Under the pieces are notes generated by a model. That model made no database searches, was not told the origin of the DNA, and saw only the letters and a list, made by a program, of their open reading frames with translations. The translations under genes were made by a program, and so were the position numbers. Shown piece by piece: positions 58,004-64,000 of a DNA stretch of 64,000 bases; within the stretch, counting starts at the first letter, position 1; each line of letters begins with the position of its first letter. This DNA is from DASUPK01 sp035265665 (GTDB taxonomy: Bacteria; Actinomycetota; Thermoleophilia; Solirubrobacterales; 70-9). Location: NCBI GenBank assembly GCA_035265665.1, contig DATFOK010000102.1, forward strand, positions 16,390-80,389. The letters are read 5' to 3'.

Positions 58004-58106
58004 AACCTGATTATTGCGCCCGCGCCCCCTCGGCCAAACCCCCGAGCGGCGGAGACCGCGGGCGGTGTAAGTTCCGCTGTGAGCATGAATCGGAGGGGGA
58101 GGTGAG

Positions 58107-60122
58107 ATGAGCTATTTCGTAACCGGCGCGACCGGGTTCATCGGGCGCAACCTCGTCGAGCAGCTGCTCGAGCGCGACGGGACGATCTACGTGCTGGTGC
58201 GCGAGGGCTCGCGCGGGCGGCTCGAGGAGCTCCGAAGCGGCTGGGGCGCAGAGGAGGGCCGGATCGTGCCGGTGATCGGCGACCTCTCCCAGGAGAAGCT
58301 CGGCTGCGAGGACCAGGTCGCCGAGCTGCGAGGCGACATCGACCATTTCTTCCACCTCGCCGCGATCTACGACATGACGGCGGATGCCGAGAGCCAGCGT
58401 GTTGCAAACGTCGAGGGCACCCGCGAGGCGGTGAAGCTCGCCGAAGCCCTTGATGCCAACCGCTTCCACATGGTCAGTTCGATCGCGGCCGCCGGTCTCT
58501 ACAAGGGCACCTTCACGGAGGACATGTTCGAGGAGGCCGAGAAGGTCGACAACCATCCTTACTTCCAGACCAAGCACGAGTCGGAGGCGGTGGTCCGCGA
58601 GGAGTGCTCCGTCCCCTGGCGGGTCTACCGGCCCGGGATCGTCGTCGGCCATTCCGAGACCGGCGAGATGGACAAGATCGACGGGCCCTACTACTTCTTC
58701 AAGCTCCTGCAGCGGGCCCGCAACGCGGTGCCGCAGTGGTTCCCCGGCGTCGGCATCGAGGGCCGGAGAATCAACCTCGTGCCCGTCGACTACGTCGCCA
58801 GGGCGATGGACCACATCGCGCACATCGACGGCTTCGACGGCCAGGCCTTCCACCTCACCGACCCGAACCCCCTGACCGCCGGCCAGGTGATCAACGTGTT
58901 CGCCAAGGCGGCGCACGCGCCCGAGGCCGCGATGCGGATCGACTCGCGGATGTTCGACTTCATCCCCAAGCAGGTGCGCGCTGGGCTCACAATGCTCCCG
59001 CCGGTCAAGCGGATCACTGACCAGATCCTCGCCGACCTCGGCATACCGCGCTCGGTTCTCGTCTACATCAACTACCCGACCGACTTCGACTCGACCAAGA
59101 CCCAGACGGCCCTGGAGGGGACCGGCATCTCGGTGCCGCCGCTTCCGAGCTATGCGGAGCGGCTCTGGGACTACTGGGAGCGGAATCTCGATCCCGACCT
59201 GTTCAAGGACCGCTCGCTGTCAGGCGCGATCGGCGGCAAGATCGTCCTGATCACCGGCGCATCCTCGGGAATTGGCAAGGCGACCGCGATCAAGTGCGGG
59301 GCGGCCGGCGCCGAGGTTCTGCTCGTCGCCCGCACCCCCGAGAAGCTCGAGGAGACCAAGCGGGAGATCGAGGACGCCGGCGGCGCCGCCTACATTCACC
59401 AGTGCGATCTCTCCGACATCCCCGACGTCGAGCGGATGGCGAAGGAGGTGCTCGACCAACACGAGCGGGTCGACATCCTCGTCAACAACGCGGGCCGCTC
59501 GATCCGCCGCTCCGTGGAGCTCTCCTACGAGCGCTTCCACGACTTCGAGCGGACGATGCAGCTCAACTATTTCGGCGCGCTGCGCCTGATCCTCAGCCTG
59601 CTGCCCGCGATGCGAAGGCGGAGCAAGGGCCGCAAGGGTGGTCACATCATCAACATCAGCTCGATCGGCGTGCAGACCCATACGCCTCGGTTCTCGGCAT
59701 ATGTCGCATCCAAGGCCGCCCTCGATGCGTGGTCCCGCTGCGTCGGCTCGGAGGTCCTGGATGACGGCGTCCACATCACGACCATCTACATGCCCCTCGT
59801 GCGCACCCCGATGATCGCGCCCACCAAGATGTACGACGCCTTCCCCACGAGCACCCCGGATGAAGCCGCCGAGATGATCACCAACGCGATGATCACGAAG
59901 CCGAAGAAGGTGGCCACCCGGCTCGGAAACTTCGGCGAGCTGCTCTACAACGTCGCCCCGAAGGCCTCGGACGCGGTCCTCAACACCGCCTACAAGCTCT
60001 TCCCCGACTCGAGCGCGGCGAAGGGCAAGCCGAAAGAGGATGGCAAGCCCGCCAAGAAGGAGGAGGAGCTCTCCACCGAGGGCGTCGCCTTCGCTTACCT
60101 GATGAGGGGCGTGCACTGGTAG
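58107..60122 (+). CDS. Two-domain SDR, fatty acyl-CoA reductase-like
   Basis: 671 residues; ATG 58107 follows GGAGGGGGAGGTG. N-terminal half is an extended SDR/male-sterility-type reductase: YFVTGATGFIGRNLVEQLLE (GxxGxxG), HFFHLAAIYDM near 79 and PYFQTKHESE near 153 with the Tyr-x-x-x-Lys (here F-Q-T-K one residue on from Y). C-terminal half is a classical SDR: VLITGASSGIGKATAIKCGAAG near 381, ILVNNAGRSIRRS near 456, NISSIGVQTHTPRFSAYVASKAAL near 512-535 with Ser, Tyr and Lys. This two-SDR layout is that of mycobacterial FcrA/AcrA1-like fatty acyl-CoA reductases, which give aldehydes or alcohols. An alkyl-DHAP-synthase-like gene follows, suggesting ether-lipid supply. Confidence 0.82.
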   Translation: MSYFVTGATGFIGRNLVEQLLERDGTIYVLVREGSRGRLEELRSGWGAEEGRIVPVIGDLSQEKLGCEDQVAELRGDIDHFFHLAAIYDMTADAESQRVANVEGTREAVKLAEALDANRFHMVSSIAAAGLYKGTFTEDMFEEAEKVDNHPYFQTKHESEAVVREECSVPWRVYRPGIVVGHSETGEMDKIDGPYYFFKLLQRARNAVPQWFPGVGIEGRRINLVPVDYVARAMDHIAHIDGFDGQAFHLTDPNPLTAGQVINVFAKAAHAPEAAMRIDSRMFDFIPKQVRAGLTMLPPVKRITDQILADLGIPRSVLVYINYPTDFDSTKTQTALEGTGISVPPLPSYAERLWDYWERNLDPDLFKDRSLSGAIGGKIVLITGASSGIGKATAIKCGAAGAEVLLVARTPEKLEETKREIEDAGGAAYIHQCDLSDIPDVERMAKEVLDQHERVDILVNNAGRSIRRSVELSYERFHDFERTMQLNYFGALRLILSLLPAMRRRSKGRKGGHIINISSIGVQTHTPRFSAYVASKAALDAWSRCVGSEVLDDGVHITTIYMPLVRTPMIAPTKMYDAFPTSTPDEAAEMITNAMITKPKKVATRLGNFGELLYNVAPKASDAVLNTAYKLFPDSSAAKGKPKEDGKPAKKEEELSTEGVAFAYLMRGVHW

Positions 60123-60145
60123 CCGCCTACGCTGCCCAGCTCCGC

Positions 60146-60487
60146 TTGATCGCCGTCGCGTTTGTTGTCGCTCTTGGGATCGTGGCCGTCGCGCCGAGCA
60201 CCGCATCGGCTCGTGCCTGCCCACCGGTCGTCAACCCGTATCCCGGTACGCGTTATGAGGGTGTCGACCTGACGAACATTCGTGCGACGGGTCTCCAATG
60301 CGCAAAGGCCAGGAAGGTCGTAAAGGGCGCCCACCGCAGAGCGCTCGGAATCACCCCACCGCCGAGCGGTATCCGCGTCTTGCGGTGGCGTGGCTGGACC
60401 GTGGTTGGGAACCTGCGGGCCGCCAAGCGACAAGTACAGCGCGACCCGAGGTGGCGATCGGGTCAGCTGGCGCTTCTAGCTAAGTGA
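60146..60487 (+). CDS. Small secreted hypothetical protein
   Basis: 113 residues from TTG 60146. A signal peptide (AVAFVVALGIVAVAPSTASA) precedes ACPPVVNPYPGTRYEGVDLTNIRATGLQCAKARKV, giving two Cys that probably pair, then a basic region ending VLRWRGWTVVGNLRAAKRQV. Proteins of this CxxV...TGLxCxxAR pattern occur widely in Thermoleophilia and related groups without known role. Its stop overlaps the next start (TGATG), so it is translationally coupled to the flavoprotein. Weak start signal. Confidence 0.6.
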   Translation: MIAVAFVVALGIVAVAPSTASARACPPVVNPYPGTRYEGVDLTNIRATGLQCAKARKVVKGAHRRALGITPPPSGIRVLRWRGWTVVGNLRAAKRQVQRDPRWRSGQLALLAK

Positions 60488-62166
60488 TGGCCACGGCGAC
60501 CCGTCGCCGCAAGCACTGGGGCTGGGGGTTCGAGGACCAGCAGCCGACGCGCGAAGGGGTCGAGGGGATCGCTCGAGCGGTCACCGACCGGCTCGGGTTC
60601 GAGATCGACGAGATCGAGGAGCCGGCCCCGCTCGACTCGGTCGAGCTGGCTGAACCCCGGCTGGCGCCGCCGAAGCGCTTCGCCGAGATCTTCTCGGACG
60701 ACCGCTACGACCGGATCGCGCATTCCCTCGGCAAGGCATACCGGGACGTGGTGCGCGGCTTCCGGGGCAAGTTCCCAAACCCACCGGATCTGGTCGCCTA
60801 TCCCGAGTCCGCGGAGGACCTCGACGTCATCCTCAACTTCTGCGCCGATGAACAGGCGGCGGCGATCCCGTACGGCGGGGGCACGAGCGTCGTCGGCGGG
60901 GTCGAGCCGCGAGGCCTGGAGGACTACCGCGGCGTGGTCACCGTCGACCTGCGGCGGATGGACCGTGTGCTCGAGGTGGACCCGGTCTCGATGGCCGCCC
61001 GGATCCAGGCCGGCGCCACCGGGCCGCGCCTCGAGGACCAGCTCCGCGAGCACGGGCTCACCCTGCGCCACTTCCCGCAATCGTTCGAGTACTCGACCCT
61101 CGGTGGCTGGATCGCGACCCGGGCGGGGGGTCACTTCGCGACGCTCTACACGCATATCGACGACCTGGTCGAGTCGATCCGTGGCGTGACCCTGGATGGC
61201 GAGTGGGAGAGCCGGCGGTTGCCCGGCTCGGGGGCGGGGCCGAGCCCCGACCGGATGCTGCTCGGCTCGGAGGGGATCCTCGCCGTGATCGTGGACGCCT
61301 GGGTGCGGGTGCGCGAGCGCCCCAGCGAGAAGGTCTCGGCCGCGGTCGCCTTCGACGACTTCGCCGCGGGAGCGGAGGCCGTGCGGGAGATCTCGCAGGC
61401 CGGGCTCTATCCAGCGAACTGCCGGCTTCTCGACCCCGTCGAGTCCGAGACCTCCTCGGCGGGACCACCCGGCAAGGCGGTGCTCGTGCTCGGCTTCGAG
61501 TCGGCCCATCATCCGGTCGAGGATTCGCTGGCGCTGGCGATCGACGCCGCCGCGGCCCACGGCGGCGAGCCTGGCGAGGTGAAGCGCCAGTCGGCCGAGG
61601 CGCCCGGCCCGGAAGCCCGGCGGGACGCCCCCGCGCCGTCCGCGCCCGGCGACGATCCCGTGAACGCCTGGCGCCACGCCTTCCTCTTCGCCCCCTACCT
61701 GCGGGACTCGCTGATCGCGTGCGGGGTCCTCTCCGACACCTTCGAGACGGCAATCACCTGGGACCGATTCCCTGACTTCCACGCGGAGGTGACGGAGACC
61801 GCGAGGCGCGCCGTCGCGGAGGCGAGCGGCGGACCGGCCGAGGGGCCGGGCTCGCCGCGGATCAACTGCCGCTTCACACACGTCTATCCGGACGGCCCGG
61901 CGCCCTACTACACGGTGCTGGCGAAGGCGAGGCGCGGCGATGAGATGGCGCAATGGGACGAGATCAAGGCCGCGGTCTCCGACACCGTGATCGACGCCGG
62001 CGGGACCATCACCCACCACCACGCCGTCGGCCGCGACCATCGCCCCTGGTATGACCGGCAGCGTCCCCACCGCTTTGCGGATGCCCTGTGGGCGGCAAAG
62101 CGCGAACTCGATCCCACGGCCGTGCTCAATCCGGGCGTGCTGATTGATCCCGCTCGAGACGCATAA
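60487..62166 (+). CDS. FAD-linked oxidase, alkyldihydroxyacetonephosphate synthase-like
   Basis: 559 residues from ATG 60487. RRRKHWGWGFEDQQP is a typical AGPS/alkyl-DHAP synthase start. The vanillyl-alcohol-oxidase-type FAD domain carries AIPYGGGTSVVGGVEP near 125-140 (PP-binding), RHFPQSFEYSTLGGWIATRAGG near 193-214, and GSEGILAVIVDAWV near 260. The cap domain contains SAHHPVEDSL near 340, and the C-terminus TITHHHAVGRDHRPWY (about 505) has the conserved HHH and Tyr residues that bind the alcohol/DHAP in AGPS. Typical AGPS chains have about 550-650 residues. In ether-lipid synthesis it would replace the acyl chain of acyl-DHAP by a fatty alcohol. Role inferred; D-lactate-type oxidases are the alternative. 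Confidence 0.82.
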   Translation: MATATRRRKHWGWGFEDQQPTREGVEGIARAVTDRLGFEIDEIEEPAPLDSVELAEPRLAPPKRFAEIFSDDRYDRIAHSLGKAYRDVVRGFRGKFPNPPDLVAYPESAEDLDVILNFCADEQAAAIPYGGGTSVVGGVEPRGLEDYRGVVTVDLRRMDRVLEVDPVSMAARIQAGATGPRLEDQLREHGLTLRHFPQSFEYSTLGGWIATRAGGHFATLYTHIDDLVESIRGVTLDGEWESRRLPGSGAGPSPDRMLLGSEGILAVIVDAWVRVRERPSEKVSAAVAFDDFAAGAEAVREISQAGLYPANCRLLDPVESETSSAGPPGKAVLVLGFESAHHPVEDSLALAIDAAAAHGGEPGEVKRQSAEAPGPEARRDAPAPSAPGDDPVNAWRHAFLFAPYLRDSLIACGVLSDTFETAITWDRFPDFHAEVTETARRAVAEASGGPAEGPGSPRINCRFTHVYPDGPAPYYTVLAKARRGDEMAQWDEIKAAVSDTVIDAGGTITHHHAVGRDHRPWYDRQRPHRFADALWAAKRELDPTAVLNPGVLIDPARDA

Positions 62167-62210
62167 CGGCGCCCTCGCGGCCCGATCCGGGGCACTACTC
62201 TTGGCGGTCC

Positions 62211-63161
62211 ATGGCCGGCCCCCTGACCAGGGAGAGGCCCGAGTCGCAGGTGGACCCCGCAGCCGCCGACGGCCCGACCTCGAAGCCCCGCCGCGGCCCC
62301 CTGCGCGCGGCGATCGTCGCCCTGCGCCCGCAGGAGTGGGTCAAAAACCTGCTCGTCTTCGCGGGCCTGCTCTTCTCGGGCAAGTTCGACGAGGTGGATG
62401 CGATCCTCGCGGCCGCCCTCACGTTCGCCGCCTTCTGCATGGTCGCCTCCGCGGGCTACCTGATCAACGACGCCCGCGACATCGAGGAGGACCGCCAGCA
62501 TCCGACCAAGCGGAACCGTCCGATCGCGGCCGGGGAACTGGGTGCCTCAACGGCGATCGGGCTTGCCATCGTGCTCGCTGTCGCCGGTCTCGCCGCGGCG
62601 ACCCTCCTGGACGTCACGGTTGGGGCCATCGTCCTTGCCTACGCGGTCGGCACGACCCTCTACTCGTACGTCCTCAAGCATGAGGTCATCCTCGACGTGA
62701 TGACGATCGCGGGGCTGTTCGTGCTCCGGGTGCTCGCCGGAGCGGTCGCGGTCGATGCCGACGCCTCCGCCTACCTGCTGCTCACGACCGGGATGGTCGC
62801 CCTCTTCCTCGGCTTCACCAAGCGGCGCCAGGAGGCGACCTCCGAACTCCACTCGGGCGCCGAGAGCCGCCCGGTGCTGGAGCATTACTCGATCCCATTC
62901 CTCGACCAGATGGTGGCGATGGTCACCGCGGGGACGGTGATGAGCTACGCGATCTATGCCGTCAACTCGCCGCTGATCGGTGCCAAGATGCTCGGCACCC
63001 TCCCCCCGGTGGTCTACGGGATCTTCCGCTACCTCTACCTGATCTACGACCGCAAGGACACGCGCTCCACCGACGCGATCCTGCTCGATGACTACGGGAT
63101 GATCGGCGCCGGGGTGACCTGGGTCGCGAGCGTGATCATCCTGCTCGCGATCTACCACTGA
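62211..63161 (+). CDS. Decaprenyl-phosphate phosphoribosyltransferase (UbiA family)
   Basis: 316 residues. LRPQEWVKNLLVFAGLLFSGKF near 40 and GYLINDARDIEEDRQHPTKRNRPIAAGEL near 84-112 (NDxxDxxxDxxH, the first Mg-binding motif of UbiA proteins, with KRNRPIAxG of the DPPR branch) are diagnostic. The second motif is YDRKDTRSTDAILLDDYG near 281. About eight or nine membrane spans. It makes decaprenylphosphoryl-5-phosphoribose, precursor of decaprenyl-arabinose or related pentose donors for the cell envelope. Partner DprE1/DprE2 genes are not in the window. Ends 26 nt inside the convergent regulator gene. Confidence 0.92.
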   Translation: MAGPLTRERPESQVDPAAADGPTSKPRRGPLRAAIVALRPQEWVKNLLVFAGLLFSGKFDEVDAILAAALTFAAFCMVASAGYLINDARDIEEDRQHPTKRNRPIAAGELGASTAIGLAIVLAVAGLAAATLLDVTVGAIVLAYAVGTTLYSYVLKHEVILDVMTIAGLFVLRVLAGAVAVDADASAYLLLTTGMVALFLGFTKRRQEATSELHSGAESRPVLEHYSIPFLDQMVAMVTAGTVMSYAIYAVNSPLIGAKMLGTLPPVVYGIFRYLYLIYDRKDTRSTDAILLDDYGMIGAGVTWVASVIILLAIYH

Positions 63162-63942
63162 GCTCCGCGAGCCGGGCGGCGCTCTCGTCGTCCATCGGCA
63201 CGAACGTCTCGATCGCCAGATTGGCGGCGGTCACCTCCAGCGGCGCTCCCAGCGTGGCGATTACGGTGAAGAGACGGACGTCGCCCAGCCGGGTGTGGAG
63301 GTCGAGCGAGACGACCGGCTGGGTCGCCTGTCCCGTCGGCGGATCGTCCGGGAGAAAGGCCACGACCTCGTCGATCAGGTCGGCCAGCTCGAAGTTCGCC
63401 TCCTCCCGGCTGCTCCGCCGCAGGCGGTGGATGAGCGGCGCGCTGCAGGCCGCGGTCATCGAGGAGATCCGGGGCAGGCCACCCGGATGCACGGATAGCC
63501 GGAGGATGTTCACGGGTGGCTCGAGCAGCGCCGGGTCGACGCCCTCGAAGAGCAGCCCCGCCGCGCGATTGGCCTCGATCAGGTTCCAGAGCCCGTCGAC
63601 GATCAGCGCCGGGTTTGGCTCGTGCGCCGCGAGGAGTCGCCGCAGCGAGTCTCGGAGCGGTTGCATCAGCTCCCCGTCGTAGGGCTGCTCCAGGTATGGA
63701 GGGGCGAAGCCGCCGGCGAGCAGCAGGCGATTGCGGTCCGCGATCGGCAGGTCGAGGTGTTGCGCCAGGTGGACGAGTAGCTGGCGGCTCGGCTTGGAGC
63801 GGCCGGTCTCGACGAAGCTCAGGTGCTTGGTCGAGATGTTGGCGTCCAGCGCCAGCTCAAGCTGGGTGAGGCGGCGCTGGGTGCGCCAGAAGCGGATCAG
63901 CTCACCGGCGGTTTGCGGCTCCTGCTCGGTCTGAACGGCCAC
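63136..63942 (-). CDS. XRE-family regulator with MmyB-like ligand-binding domain
   Basis: 268 residues from GTG 63942. HTH_XRE: LIRFWRTQRRLTQLELALDANISTKHLSFVETGRSKPSRQLL at about 15-56. The C-terminal domain, VDGLWNLIEANRAAGLLFEGVDPALL near 115 and NILRLSVHPGGLPRISSM near 145, is the MmyB-like PAS-type domain that binds fatty acids in characterised actinobacterial members; VSLDLHTRLGDVRLFTVIATLGAP closes it. Usually repressors of short-chain dehydrogenases or lipid genes; here the neighbouring genes concern lipids. Overlaps the stop of the UbiA gene by 26 nt. Confidence 0.9.
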   Translation of the reverse strand: MAVQTEQEPQTAGELIRFWRTQRRLTQLELALDANISTKHLSFVETGRSKPSRQLLVHLAQHLDLPIADRNRLLLAGGFAPPYLEQPYDGELMQPLRDSLRRLLAAHEPNPALIVDGLWNLIEANRAAGLLFEGVDPALLEPPVNILRLSVHPGGLPRISSMTAACSAPLIHRLRRSSREEANFELADLIDEVVAFLPDDPPTGQATQPVVSLDLHTRLGDVRLFTVIATLGAPLEVTAANLAIETFVPMDDESAARLAELSGRSRAG

Positions 63943-63952
63943 CTGCCCAACG

Positions 63953-63967
63953 TTACATAGGAGGTAA
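63953..63967. promoter_or_regulatory. Short inverted repeat upstream of the XRE regulator
   Basis: TTAC (63953-63956) and GTAA (63964-63967) flank a 7-nt centre, 11 nt before the regulator's start codon. Possible autoregulatory operator; short and unproven. Confidence 0.3.
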
Positions 63968-64000
63968 TCGACGCCAGGCCCCTTCTCCGGGAGCCTGACC

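Noticed and set aside
58107..60122. Gene fusion error of two adjacent SDR genes
   Set aside because: The two-SDR layout with a linker is a known arrangement in mycobacterial fatty acyl-CoA reductases, and the frame is continuous.

Overview
The window looks like a chromosomal segment of a very high-GC actinobacterium. The closest fit is the class Thermoleophilia (Solirubrobacterales-like). This placement is inference from gene content: a KGD-type E2-E1 2-oxoglutarate dehydrogenase fusion, decaprenyl-phosphate phosphoribosyltransferase, a deazaflavin (F420)-type nitroreductase, a SigB/SigF stress sigma factor with an RsbW/STAS switch, c-di-AMP riboswitches before NlpC/P60 genes, and several secreted proteins with lysine/arginine-rich tracts. 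No phage, IS element, CRISPR array or rRNA was seen. There are two tRNAs (Val-UAC, Asp-GUC) and two clear pseudogenes.

Layout. 0-8.8 kb: a truncated ATP-grasp gene, a decayed CocE-type hydrolase, a divergent TetR/F420-reductase pair around a long palindrome, tRNA-Val, a short FtsH, a cyclic-nucleotide-binding protein, an FAH-family hydrolase, a cold-shock protein, tRNA-Asp and a membrane protein carrying a degenerate primase core. 8.9-17.5 kb: membrane proteins, a ferritin, an enolase-superfamily protein, a flavin reductase, and an HxlR regulator divergent from a tautomerase-alcohol dehydrogenase pair. 17.5-22.7 kb: a minus-strand set (M20 amidohydrolase, guanidine-modifying enzyme, Orn/Lys/Arg decarboxylase, aldehyde dehydrogenase) that reads like an arginine/agmatine-to-putrescine route. 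23-25.5 kb: a Rho_N-domain protein, the stress sigma factor and its anti-sigma/anti-anti-sigma pair.

25.5-42.8 kb is dominated by polyamine metabolism. A minus-strand potA-potD-potB-potC transporter is divergent from a tightly overlapping plus-strand operon: class III aminotransferase, PucR regulator, saccharopine-dehydrogenase-like protein, alanine dehydrogenase and an aminobutyraldehyde-type dehydrogenase. A second complete potADBC set follows. Together with the 17.5-22.7 kb genes, the window could encode arginine to agmatine to N-carbamoylputrescine to putrescine to GABA, with pyruvate/alanine recycling. Steps that rest on family membership alone are marked as inference.

42.9-45.3 kb holds three tandem NlpC/P60 cell-wall hydrolases; two have c-di-AMP (ydaO-type) riboswitch leaders. 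46-64 kb contains a large secreted hydrolase, aconitase, an alpha/beta hydrolase, a 1452-residue 2-oxoglutarate dehydrogenase with two lipoyl domains + E2 + E1 in one chain, a fatty-acyl-CoA-reductase-like two-domain SDR close to an alkyl-DHAP-synthase-like flavoprotein (a possible ether-lipid module), a decaprenylphosphoribose synthase and an MmyB-type regulator. A 34-nt palindromic repeat recurs in intergenic gaps at about 17.46, 18.78 (divergent copy) and 57.68 kb.
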